Assembly: GCF_016124105.1 (NCBI RefSeq)
Contig: NZ_JADGMQ010000002.1
Span: 1-64,000, forward strand
Length of the DNA: 64,000 nucleotides
Direction of reading: 5' to 3'
DNA from: Aquamicrobium zhengzhouense
Lineage (GTDB): Bacteria; Pseudomonadota; Alphaproteobacteria; Rhizobiales; Rhizobiaceae
Shown: one piece after another, positions 1-8,897 of the stretch
How the letters are laid out: each line of letters starts with the position of its first letter
Numbering within the stretch: position 1 is the first letter of the stretch
The notes under the pieces: model-generated
What the model was told of the DNA's origin: nothing
The model's database searches: none
What the model saw: only the letters and a program-made list of their open reading frames with translations
Position numbers and translations under genes: made by a program

Positions 1-1
1 A

Positions 2-433
<432 letters not shown>

Positions 434-447
434 CCCCCAACACAGTC

Positions 448-551
448 GCTCCCCCCCACAGGCGGGGGAGGATCGGAGCGCCGAGCGCTACGTTCCCTTA
501 TCCTCCCCGCCTGCGGGGGAGGTGTCGCAAAGCGACGGAGGGGGCTGTTGA
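448..551. repeat. Palindromic intergenic repeat (REP-like)
   Basis: The stretch between the transposase and the efflux gene is almost all inverted repeats. AGGCGGGGGAGGAT near 463-476 is mirrored by ATCCTCCCCGCCT near 499-511. A second local hairpin follows (CCCGCCTGCGGG), with a GTCGC/GCGAC pair towards the right end. The CTCCCC...GGGGGAGGTGTCGC pattern resembles high-copy intergenic palindromes I know from Hyphomicrobiales genomes. That likeness is from memory. No second copy was noticed in this window. Confidence 0.6.
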
Positions 552-555
552 CCCT

Positions 556-3500
556 TTACTCCGCCGGTTGCGCTGCGATGCGGTGAGCTTCTTCCAGTTC
601 GCGCACGAGGCGCTTTTCTTCTTCGACTTTCGGGGTGACGAAGCGGCCGAGCAGAAGATAGACCACGGGTGTCAGGTAAAGGGTCGAGATGGTCGAGAGG
701 CCAAGGCCGCCGACGATGACCCAGCCGAGCGAAACGCGTGCTTCTGCACCCGCTCCACTTGCCAGGACCAGCGGCAGGCCGCCGACGATCGTGCAGAGCA
801 TCGTCATCACGACCGGACGCAAGCGAATGTTCGACGCTTCCTCGATCGCATCGCGCACATTCATGCCGCGATCTCGCAGCTGATTGGCGAACTCGACGAT
901 GAGGATACCGTTCTTCGCCATGATGCCAACGAGAAGGACAAGACCGATCTGGCTGTAGACGTTGAGGCTGGTGCCCGTCAGGAGTAGCGCGAAGACGGCG
1001 CATGCGAGGCCAAGCGGTACGGTTGCCATGATGATGGCCGCCGACACGAAGCTCTCAAACTGCGCGGCGAGGACCAGAAGGATGATGACGATCGCAAAGC
1101 CGAACACGGTCGTCATGCTGCCCTGTGTCTCGCCCAGCGTCGCAGCCTCTGCCAGCGGAATGATACGGCTCCCGTCCGGGAGATGGGGTTCTGCGATGTC
1201 CAGAACCGCGTCATAGGCGGTGCCCAGGGCAACTTCCGGCGCAAGCGCGGTCGTGACGGCGACCGAGCGCATCTGCTGCTCGCGGGCGAGCGACGGGGCG
1301 ACGGCTTGTTCGGTCAACGTTGCGATCGTCGACATCGGCACGAAACGACCATCTTGGGCGCGCAGGAAGATGTTTTCGAGATCAGTTGGATCGTTGATCG
1401 GGTTCGTTGTCGACAGGAGCTTCACGTCATAGGAGCGATCATCGATGAAGACCGAGCCGATTTCCCGCCCGTCGAGCATGGCCTGGATCGCGGCGTCGAG
1501 ACCGTTGATCGGGATACCCATATCCGAAGCGCGTTCGCGGTTGATCTGAACAGAAAGCTGCGGCTGTGTCGTTTCCTGCGTCAGGCGAGGCTGCCGGAAG
1601 CGCGCATCATCTCTCAGATCTTCAACGATGTTTTGCGCAGCGCGTGTCAGGTCCGCATAATTATTGCCGACGATTGCAAATTGCAGGCCGCTCCCGGCTC
1701 CGCGAATGCCAAGGCTATTGGGCTGGAATGCAAAGGCGCGCACGGCCGGAAGGTTTTCCACGCGCTTGCTGATATCTGCGAGAATTTGCTGCTGGCTGCG
1801 CGTGCGCTCCTCCCAAGGAGCCAGGGTCATGACCATGAAGCCGGAATTCTGTCCGCCACTGCCGGCGATCGCAAAGGTCGAGGCAATCTCGCCAGAATCC
1901 CGCAATGGCTGGATAAGCGCTTCAATCTCCCGCATCTGCTGGGCAAAGTAGTCGAGCGAGACGCCCTGCGGTGCGCTGACGCGCAAGAAAGCGGACGAGC
2001 GATCTTCCTCTGGCGTCAATTCCGAACGGATGGTGGGGAACAGCGCAATTGCAAGGGCAGAGAACAGCACCGCGACGAGGATCACGATGGACGGTGCGTT
2101 CAGGGAAGCGCGCAGCGTCTTGCGGTAGAACGAGCCAAGCGCCCCGCCGATCTTCCCAATGATGCCGGTGTGAGAATGTTCGACATTCGCGCCGAGCATG
2201 CGGGAGGCCAGCATCGGGCACAGCGAGAGCGCGACCACGGCCGACAAGATCACCGAAACTGCAAGAACAAAGCCGAACTCGCGGAACAGGCCGCCAGTCT
2301 GCCCGGGCAGGAAGGAGAGCGGAACAAAGACCGCGACAAGAGTTGCGGTGGTCGCGACCACCGCGAAGAACACTTCTTGCGTGCCCAGAACCGCCGCTGC
2401 CCGTGGCCCAAGTCCTTCGTTGCGACGGCGCACGATGTTCTCGAGAACGACGATGGCGTCATCGACCACCAGACCAGCCGCCAGCACGAAGGCAAGCAGC
2501 GTCAGGATGTTCATCGAAAAGCCCGCCATCCAGACGAAGGCCACCGACCCGATCAGCGCGATGGGAAGCGCGAAGCTTGGGATCAGGGTCGCCCTTATAT
2601 CCAGAAGGAAGAGGAAAATGATCAGCAGGACGACCGTGACCGAGATGCCAAGCGCAATCTCCACCTCGTGGATCGCGCCGTTGATGAAAACGGCTTCGTC
2701 GCCGGTGATGAAGATGTCGACGCCCTCGGGCAGGGTCGGCCGGATGCGTTCGACGGTTTCGTGAACGTCCGCCGATATCTGGAGCGTGTTTGACTGAGCC
2801 TGGCGGATGATGCCCATGCCAATGCCGGTGCGGCCGTTGGCACGCAGCTGCGATTCACCGATGTCCCCGCCAAGAGTCACCGTTGCGACGTCCCGCAGGC
2901 GCGTCTTGCCGTTGATGATGATATTCTCGAAATCATCCGGTGTGGTAACCGGTGCTGTCGCGCGAACGATCAGATCCTGGGTATTGCTCGTCAGCGACCC
3001 CGCTGGCGTGTCGAAGGAGATCGTGGCGAGCGCGTTGCGGATATCCGCGACCGTCAAACCAAGGCTTGCAAGGCGGGACTGGTCGATATCTACGCGAAAA
3101 ATCTTGTCTCGACCGCCATAGACCTGCACGTCGGCGACGCCGTCAATCGACGAGAAGGAATCGACAATCTGGTCCTCGACGAGGATCGTCATGTCGTGGA
3201 CGCTCATCGAGTTGGAGGTGATCGCAAGGCGGACGACGGCTTGGGAATCTGCGTCGGCTTTCACGACCCGCGGAATTTCGGCATCGTCAGGCAGGCGGTT
3301 CTGGACCTGGCTGACAGCGTCGCGCATGTCGGATGCAGCGGTGTCGAGATCGACGCCATCTTTGAATTCGACAGTGATCCGGCTGCGCCCGAAAGACGAT
3401 GAAGAAGAGATCGCCTTAACGCCGGAAACCCGGGCAACCGCGCCTTCAATTTCCGCAGTGATCTCGCGGTCGATCGATTCAGCGGAAGCGCCGGTGTAGG

Positions 3501-3672
3501 TCGTGTTGACGGTGATGACTGGGCGGTCGACATCCGGCAGCTCGCGCACTTCAACAGCGTAAAGCGCGGCAAGTCCGGCAACTGCTATCAGCGTATTGAG
3601 GACGAACGCCAGAACAGGGCGGCGAACGAAAAGTGCGGTCATGCCGCCTTCAGCGGAGGTGATACGGTTCAT
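556..3672 (-). CDS. RND-family efflux transporter permease
   Basis: At 1038 residues this is the inner-membrane, proton-driven pump of a tripartite RND system (AcrB/MexF superfamily). It has the N-terminal membrane segment after FVRRPVLAFVLN and two large periplasmic porter loops. The paired aspartates of the proton relay are in GLVVDDAIVVLENI (TM4, around residue 410), and the matching lysine is in GIMAKNGILIVEFANQ near the C-terminus. The ATG at 3672 has GGAGG about 7 nt upstream. The gene lies 15 nt after the adaptor gene in the same direction, so the two form an operon. No outer-membrane channel gene or dedicated regulator is next to it, so it probably uses a TolC-type channel encoded elsewhere. 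The substrate (drug, solvent or dye type) cannot be read from sequence. Confidence 0.93.
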   Translation of the reverse strand: MNRITSAEGGMTALFVRRPVLAFVLNTLIAVAGLAALYAVEVRELPDVDRPVITVNTTYTGASAESIDREITAEIEGAVARVSGVKAISSSSSFGRSRITVEFKDGVDLDTAASDMRDAVSQVQNRLPDDAEIPRVVKADADSQAVVRLAITSNSMSVHDMTILVEDQIVDSFSSIDGVADVQVYGGRDKIFRVDIDQSRLASLGLTVADIRNALATISFDTPAGSLTSNTQDLIVRATAPVTTPDDFENIIINGKTRLRDVATVTLGGDIGESQLRANGRTGIGMGIIRQAQSNTLQISADVHETVERIRPTLPEGVDIFITGDEAVFINGAIHEVEIALGISVTVVLLIIFLFLLDIRATLIPSFALPIALIGSVAFVWMAGFSMNILTLLAFVLAAGLVVDDAIVVLENIVRRRNEGLGPRAAAVLGTQEVFFAVVATTATLVAVFVPLSFLPGQTGGLFREFGFVLAVSVILSAVVALSLCPMLASRMLGANVEHSHTGIIGKIGGALGSFYRKTLRASLNAPSIVILVAVLFSALAIALFPTIRSELTPEEDRSSAFLRVSAPQGVSLDYFAQQMREIEALIQPLRDSGEIASTFAIAGSGGQNSGFMVMTLAPWEERTRSQQQILADISKRVENLPAVRAFAFQPNSLGIRGAGSGLQFAIVGNNYADLTRAAQNIVEDLRDDARFRQPRLTQETTQPQLSVQINRERASDMGIPINGLDAAIQAMLDGREIGSVFIDDRSYDVKLLSTTNPINDPTDLENIFLRAQDGRFVPMSTIATLTEQAVAPSLAREQQMRSVAVTTALAPEVALGTAYDAVLDIAEPHLPDGSRIIPLAEAATLGETQGSMTTVFGFAIVIILLVLAAQFESFVSAAIIMATVPLGLACAVFALLLTGTSLNVYSQIGLVLLVGIMAKNGILIVEFANQLRDRGMNVRDAIEEASNIRLRPVVMTMLCTIVGGLPLVLASGAGAEARVSLGWVIVGGLGLSTISTLYLTPVVYLLLGRFVTPKVEEEKRLVRELEEAHRIAAQPAE

Positions 3673-3687
3673 ATCCTGACCTCCAGC

Positions 3688-4860
3688 TTACGAATTGGTT
3701 GTAGAAAGTGCGGCCTGCGGCCGACTTTCCTGCGGGTCTCCAACGATGCGCACGGTCGCTCCCTCGCGAACCGAGTGTATTCCCTGCGTGACGACGCGCT
3801 CCGCCTCGCCAATATCGCCGGTGATCAGAACGTTTTCGGTGTTTCGCTGGACGATCTTGACGTTGACCCGCTTTGCCTTTCGCTCATCATCAAGAACCCA
3901 GATGAATGCTCCCTCGGTTCCCCACTGGATCGCAAGAGGGTCAACGGACGGGTAAGTATCGCCGGGAAAGCGCATGGAGACTTCGAAGGACATGCCTGCG
4001 GACAGCCTGTCCTCCTCGTTAGGCAGCCGCGCCTGAACGTGAAGCGTGCGGCTTTGCGGATCAACCTGATTGTCGAGTGCGGAAATGGTGCCCTCATAAG
4101 CCTCGCCAGCACGCGCCAGTGACGAGGCTGTCACCGACTGGCCGATAGAGATCATTCCGGCAAAACGCTCTGGCACCCAGAAGTCGACCACAAGCTGCGA
4201 GCGATCTTCAATGGTTGCGATGACGGTCTGTGTTGCGACGTAATTGCCAGCCGAGACCGGTAGAATTCCGACGGTGCCGGAAATCGGCGCGGTGATCGAG
4301 CGGCGGCGAAGTGTCACTTCTGCATCCTGCAGGGCGAGACGCGCATTGTTCACGTCCCGCTCGGCATCGGTAACCTGAACCGCCGTTGCTGTGTTTGATG
4401 ATCGCAGCGAGCGCACCCGGTTAAGCCGTGCCTCGGCATCGTCAAGAGCGAGGCGAGCCCGCTCAACGGCAATTTCCTCAACCTCGCTGTCGAGCCTCGC
4501 GATCACGTCGCCAGCTTCTACCTGTGATCCGGACTGGACCAGAAATTCAGTGAGGCGGCCCGAAGAAAATGGCGTGACCGAAACTGAGTTCAGCGCCTTG
4601 CCGGTGCCAATGGCAACAAGACGGTCATTGATTGTCGAGGTTTCAATTTGCGATGCGATCACCAATGCTGGCTGGCCGAAGCCGCCTGCGGGACCGGGCG
4701 TGCCCGAGGGGGCGCTGGTTGCAACGGCTGGGTCAGGCACTATCCAGTCCAGCCCCCAACGCGCCAAAACTTCGTTTGAGCCCGGGAAAAACTTTACCCA
4801 CAATCCTGCTGCAACGGCGAGAATGATCAGCGCTGATGCCAGTTGCTTCCAGAACGACAT
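3688..4860 (-). CDS. RND efflux periplasmic adaptor (HlyD/AcrA type)
   Basis: This 390-residue membrane-fusion protein links the RND pump to an outer-membrane channel. It begins with one N-terminal membrane anchor (LASALIILAVAAGLWVKFF). A split lipoyl domain follows (FLVQSGSQVEAGDVIARLDSE ... RSITAPISGTVGILPVSAGNYV) around a helical hairpin rich in arginine and alanine, then the beta-barrel and membrane-proximal domains. The open frame extends 35 codons further upstream, but ATG at 4860 with GGAG six bases before it and the membrane anchor at once after it is the better start. It is first in the two-gene efflux operon. Confidence 0.92.
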   Translation of the reverse strand: MSFWKQLASALIILAVAAGLWVKFFPGSNEVLARWGLDWIVPDPAVATSAPSGTPGPAGGFGQPALVIASQIETSTINDRLVAIGTGKALNSVSVTPFSSGRLTEFLVQSGSQVEAGDVIARLDSEVEEIAVERARLALDDAEARLNRVRSLRSSNTATAVQVTDAERDVNNARLALQDAEVTLRRRSITAPISGTVGILPVSAGNYVATQTVIATIEDRSQLVVDFWVPERFAGMISIGQSVTASSLARAGEAYEGTISALDNQVDPQSRTLHVQARLPNEEDRLSAGMSFEVSMRFPGDTYPSVDPLAIQWGTEGAFIWVLDDERKAKRVNVKIVQRNTENVLITGDIGEAERVVTQGIHSVREGATVRIVGDPQESRPQAALSTTNS

Positions 4861-5041
4861 GCAATACTCCGGGCTTGGCTTGGTCCCAAACTGAAATTGG
4901 CGACCATCCGACGAGCGAATTTGGGCAACGCGGTGCGCCTTTTGCGTGCAGCGCATTACCCGCACGGAATGTTATGCCAACACTTCGACGCCAATGCATC
5001 CGAAAGTTCATTAAATATCGGTAAGTTGACCTCGCGCGGGA

Positions 5042-5869
5042 TCAGCTGCCCCGAAGCTTTTCCATCTCGCGGATCCGGTGCGCACTCTCATCATCAAGCG
5101 CGCGCGTTAGTTCTGCAATCAACATCTCTGCAACGACAAACAGGGAGGCGCTAGAATCCCAGGCAGAAGGGACCGCAGTGCGGCCCGCAATCACATGCCT
5201 GGAAAAGCGGGTGATCGGCGAGAGCCACTGGTCCGTGAACAGGACGACCTGCGAGCCACGCTTGTGAGCGGCTTCGGCGAGGCGAAGGAGGCTATCCTGA
5301 TATCTGCGAATATCGAAAATGATGACGACGTCGCTTTTGCCCATGTCGAGCAGGCGGTCGCGCCAATTGCTCTCCTGACCGGAAAGACGAAGCACCCCGG
5401 GTCTGATTATGGCCATATGCGCCGCCATGTAGGCGGCGATCGGATCGGTAAACCTTCCTCCGATTAGAAACACTTTCCCCTTCGTGTTGCTGAGGGTGCG
5501 CACAATTGCCGTGAGCTGCGCTTCGGAGAGATGGCGGTAGGTCTCGTGCAAGTTCTGGATCGCAGCCGAGAGGAAAGGCGGAGCCTTGGCGCCAAGGTTC
5601 GGCTGGGTTGCGCGCGACAAAGGCGATTGCAGCTGAGCTGCCAATTCATCCTGAAGCCTTGCCTGAAAGTCGGCATAGTTGTGAAATCCGAGCCGTGCTA
5701 CGAAACGAAGAATAGTTGGGGGAGATACACCTGCCTGGGCAGAGAATTCGGCGACTGTCTTCAGGCCCGTGACGGGGTAATTGGCAATCAGAACCTGGGC
5801 AGCGCGGCGTTCACCAGCTGGCAGGCTGTCGATACGTTCGGCAATCAGTTCGGCGACGCCGATATTCAT
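5042..5869 (-). CDS. MurR/RpiR-family transcriptional regulator
   Basis: This 275-residue protein has an N-terminal HTH of the RpiR type (LPAGERRAAQVLI ... VAEFSAQAGVSPPTILRFVARLGF, residues 15-70) and a C-terminal SIS sugar-phosphate-binding fold (KVFLIGGRFTDPIAAYMAAHM ... DVVIIFDIRRYQDSLLRLAEAAHKRG). The frame could start with TTG at 5899. ATG at 5869 gives the usual N-terminus for the family (MNIGVAELIAERIDSLPAGE), though neither start has a strong ribosome site. It diverges from the ligase/dehydrogenase operon that starts at 6039 and is the likely local regulator. Classic SIS regulators bind sugar phosphates, so its effector here may be different. Confidence 0.9.
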   Translation of the reverse strand: MNIGVAELIAERIDSLPAGERRAAQVLIANYPVTGLKTVAEFSAQAGVSPPTILRFVARLGFHNYADFQARLQDELAAQLQSPLSRATQPNLGAKAPPFLSAAIQNLHETYRHLSEAQLTAIVRTLSNTKGKVFLIGGRFTDPIAAYMAAHMAIIRPGVLRLSGQESNWRDRLLDMGKSDVVIIFDIRRYQDSLLRLAEAAHKRGSQVVLFTDQWLSPITRFSRHVIAGRTAVPSAWDSSASLFVVAEMLIAELTRALDDESAHRIREMEKLRGS

Positions 5870-5951
5870 TGGAAAGGCTTTCGATAACCGGTTTGACAAA
5901 GTTGTTGGAAGTGTATGAAATCATCCAGAACAGCGCAATCTAGTCGATCTC

Positions 5952-5965
5952 GTAATATTCATTAC
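5952..5965. promoter_or_regulatory. Inverted repeat GTAAT-N4-ATTAC, candidate RpiR operator
   Basis: The divergent intergenic region (5870-6038) holds the dyad GTAAT ATTC ATTAC. Its symmetry and composition resemble sites of RpiR-family members such as HexR (TGTAAT-N3-ATTACA type). It is 82 bp before the divergent regulator and 73 bp before the ligase gene. Assignment to this regulator is inference from position. Confidence 0.45.
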
Positions 5966-6038
5966 AGATTTTCGAAGATGGCTGACGGTCGAAAAGTAGC
6001 CGGGCAGGCTCGGGCCGGAAAGGGAACACGCGGAGTAG

Positions 6039-7412
6039 ATGATGACAGGCAATATTTCGTTCGACCAGTTGAAGCAGCTTGTTGGGGAAGATCGGGTCGA
6101 TACGGTGCTGGTCGCCGGGGTGGACATGCAGGGCCGCCTCATCGGCAAGAGATTCTTGGCGAGGTTCTTCGTCGAGTCAGCATATGACGAGACGCACGCT
6201 TGTAGCTATCTGCTCGCCGACGACATCGATATGGAGCCTGTCCCGGGCTACAAGGCAGCAAGTTGGTCGAAGGGCTACGGCGATTTCGTGCTGAAGCCGG
6301 ATCTGGGCACCATCCGCGTATTGCCATGGCTTGAAAAGACCGCGCTGATCCTCTGCGATATTCAGGACCACGAAAATCACGAGGATCTACCGCATTCGCC
6401 GCGTGGCATCCTGCGCCGGCAGATCGCTCGATTGCAGGAGCGCGGATACCTCGCTTATTTCGCGTCGGAGCTGGAATTTTACCTTCTGGACGAGAGCTTT
6501 GACTCTGCCCGTGCCAAGGGTTTCCGAAATCTCGCGACGGCATCTCCTTACATTGAGGATTACCTGATCGGCCTGACGACCAAGGAAGAGTATTTCATGC
6601 GCCGCCTGCGCAATGAAATGGACGCAGCGGGTATCCCGATCGAGAACTCCAAGGGTGAATGGGGTCCCGGCCAGGAAGAAATTAACGTTCGCTACGCCGA
6701 AGCGCTCGAGATGGCTGATCGCCACGTCGTTCTGAAAAACGGTGCCAAGGAAATTGCGCATGCCGAAGGCAAGGCGATCACCTTCATGGCCAAGTACAGC
6801 TACGATCTTGCGGGAAGCTCCAGCCACATCCACAACTCACTATGGAGCGCGGATGGCAAGACCCCCCTCTTCTTCGACAAGAACGCAAAGTGGACGCTGA
6901 GTGAGCTGGGCCAGCAATGGGCCGCAGGTCAGTTGAAGTATGCCAAGGACTACACCTGGTTCCTGGCGCCTTACATCAACTCGTACAAGCGCTTCCAGGC
7001 AGGAACTTTCGCGCCCACCAAGATCATGTGGAGCGAAGACAATCGTACCGCCGGGTTCCGCCTCTGCGGCATGGGGACAAAGGGTATTCGCATGGAGTGC
7101 CGCATCGGCGGGGCTGACATCAATCCCTATCTGGCATTCGCGGCGTTGATCGCCGCCGGCCTTGCTGGCATCGACGAGAAGCTGACGCTGGAGGAGCCTT
7201 TTGTGGGGGACGCCTATTCAGCAAGCGAATTGCCGGATGTGCCGCGAACCTTGCGCGATGCCATCGTCGCGTTGGATAATTCGAAGATGCTGCGCGAGAC
7301 TTTTGGCGATGATGTGGTCGAGCACTATGTGCACACGGCGCGCTGGGAGCAGATGGAATACGATCGTCGCGTGACCGATTGGGAACTGCATCGCGGCTTC
7401 GAACGATACTAG
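6039..7412 (+). CDS. Glutamine-synthetase-like gamma-glutamyl-amine ligase
   Basis: This 457-residue protein has the glutamine synthetase fold: a beta-grasp N-domain (DTVLVAGVDMQGRLIGKRF), a catalytic domain with FASELEFYLLDES, the ATP/glutamate region (GQEEINVRYAEAL, SSSHIHNSLW), and NRTAGFRLCGMGTKGIRMECRIGGADINPYLAFAALIAAG near the end. It lacks the adenylylation-loop tyrosine region of GlnA and resembles the PuuA/GlnA4/IpuC branch, which joins glutamate to amines rather than ammonia. It leads an operon with an aldehyde and an alcohol dehydrogenase and is divergent from an RpiR-type regulator. That context suggests it gamma-glutamylates an amine or amino alcohol such as ethanolamine. The actual substrate is inference. 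Confidence 0.85.
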   Translation: MMTGNISFDQLKQLVGEDRVDTVLVAGVDMQGRLIGKRFLARFFVESAYDETHACSYLLADDIDMEPVPGYKAASWSKGYGDFVLKPDLGTIRVLPWLEKTALILCDIQDHENHEDLPHSPRGILRRQIARLQERGYLAYFASELEFYLLDESFDSARAKGFRNLATASPYIEDYLIGLTTKEEYFMRRLRNEMDAAGIPIENSKGEWGPGQEEINVRYAEALEMADRHVVLKNGAKEIAHAEGKAITFMAKYSYDLAGSSSHIHNSLWSADGKTPLFFDKNAKWTLSELGQQWAAGQLKYAKDYTWFLAPYINSYKRFQAGTFAPTKIMWSEDNRTAGFRLCGMGTKGIRMECRIGGADINPYLAFAALIAAGLAGIDEKLTLEEPFVGDAYSASELPDVPRTLRDAIVALDNSKMLRETFGDDVVEHYVHTARWEQMEYDRRVTDWELHRGFERY

Positions 7413-7439
7413 AACTCCGACTTACTCACGAGGTATCCC

Positions 7440-8825
7440 ATGACCGAGATGGTCAAACTCAAATCTCCGGTGGACGGCTCGATTTATATTGAGCGTGCGG
7501 TTGCCGAGGATGCGGCGATTGAATCGGCGGTCTCGCGCGCACGCGCTGCACAGGCTGAGTGGTCGCAGGTATCGATCGCCGAGCGCGGAAAATATTTGCT
7601 TTCGTTCCTTGAGGCTTTGCTGGCGATGAACGATGACATCGTTCCGGAAATCGCCTGGCAGATGGGCCGACCCGTCCGGTATGGCGGCGAAAAGGGCGGC
7701 GTCGAGGAACGAACGCGTTACATGGTGGAAATCGCCGAGAAGGCGCTGGCACCCTACATCCCCGACGATCGTCCCGGCTTCCGCCGCTATCTCAAGCGCG
7801 CTCCGCTCGGCATCGTCTTCACGATTGCCCCGTGGAACTACCCTTACCTGACGACCGTGAACTCGGTTGTGCCCGCGCTGATGGCGGGAAATGCAGTCAT
7901 CCTGAAGCATGCAGCGCAGACGCTGCTGGTCGGCGAGCGTTTCCAGCAGGCCTTTGACAAGGCGGGGCTTCCGAAGGGTCTCTTCCAAAACCTCGTGATG
8001 AGCCACGGTCAGACGGAGAAGCTTCTCGCTTCAGGCAGGGTCGACCATTGCAACTTCACCGGATCGGTAGCTGGCGGCCGCGCGATTGAAAGGGCTGCGG
8101 CGGGGACGTTCACGTCACTCGGCCTCGAACTAGGCGGCAAGGATCCGGCCTATGTTCTGCCCGATGCGAAGCTTGATCATGCGATCGCCAATCTCGTTGA
8201 CGGCGCCTTCTACAACACCGGCCAGTGCTGCTGCGGCATTGAGCGCGTCTATGTGCACGAGAAGGTTTATGACGAATTCGTTGAAGGGTTCGTCGCGGAA
8301 ACGAAGAACTACGTTGTCGGCAATCCGCTCGACCCGTCGACCACGATGGGCCCGATGGCGCAGGCGCGCTTTGCCGATTTCATCCGCGAGCAAAAAGCTG
8401 AGGCGCTGCGCAAGGGTGCAACCGCGCATATCAATATGAAGGTCGAGAACGATGTCGCTGGCTCGCCCTACATTGCGCCGGAGGTCCTGACCAACGTTGA
8501 TCACCAGATGAGCGTCATGCGCGAAGAATCCTTCGGCCCGATCGTCGGCATCATGAAGGTGCGAAACGATGAAGAAGCTCTCGCGCTGATGAATGACAGC
8601 CCCTACGGCCTGACCGCGTCTGTCTGGACGACGGATACCGACCACGCTGCCGCGCTGGGCGATCGCATCGAGACCGGCACCGTCTTCATGAACCGCTGTG
8701 ACTACGTCGATCCGGGCCTCGTCTGGACGGGCGTCAAGGACACCGGCAAGGGCGGTGCAATGGGCGTTGTCGGTTACCAGAACCTGACGCGACCGAAGAG
8801 CTATCACTTGCGTGAAGCGATCTGA
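7440..8825 (+). CDS. NAD(P)-dependent aldehyde dehydrogenase
   Basis: This 461-residue ALDH-superfamily enzyme has the binding motif APWNYPYLTTVNSVVPALMAGNAVILKHA. The general-base glutamate is in LGLELGGKDPAYVL (about residue 230). The nucleophile region GQCCCGIERVYV has three consecutive cysteines (263-265), any of which could align with the catalytic one. EESFGPIVGIMKV and SPYGLTASVWT match the C-terminal motifs. GAGG stands a few bases before the ATG, 27 nt after the ligase stop, so the two are co-transcribed. In the proposed route it would oxidise a gamma-glutamyl aldehyde made by the next gene's enzyme. The substrate is not shown by sequence alone. Confidence 0.93.
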   Translation: MTEMVKLKSPVDGSIYIERAVAEDAAIESAVSRARAAQAEWSQVSIAERGKYLLSFLEALLAMNDDIVPEIAWQMGRPVRYGGEKGGVEERTRYMVEIAEKALAPYIPDDRPGFRRYLKRAPLGIVFTIAPWNYPYLTTVNSVVPALMAGNAVILKHAAQTLLVGERFQQAFDKAGLPKGLFQNLVMSHGQTEKLLASGRVDHCNFTGSVAGGRAIERAAAGTFTSLGLELGGKDPAYVLPDAKLDHAIANLVDGAFYNTGQCCCGIERVYVHEKVYDEFVEGFVAETKNYVVGNPLDPSTTMGPMAQARFADFIREQKAEALRKGATAHINMKVENDVAGSPYIAPEVLTNVDHQMSVMREESFGPIVGIMKVRNDEEALALMNDSPYGLTASVWTTDTDHAAALGDRIETGTVFMNRCDYVDPGLVWTGVKDTGKGGAMGVVGYQNLTRPKSYHLREAI

Positions 8826-8897
8826 ATTCAAATCTACAACGCAATTCCTGATGCGCCAGTCTCCGCCCGTCTCAGGAATTGCTCTGGAAAGGCTGAC

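Noticed and set aside
1183..2793. 536-codon open frame on the + strand inside the RND permease
   Set aside because: It mirrors the minus-strand permease, has a basic, Arg-rich composition and no recognisable motif. High GC makes long antisense frames common.
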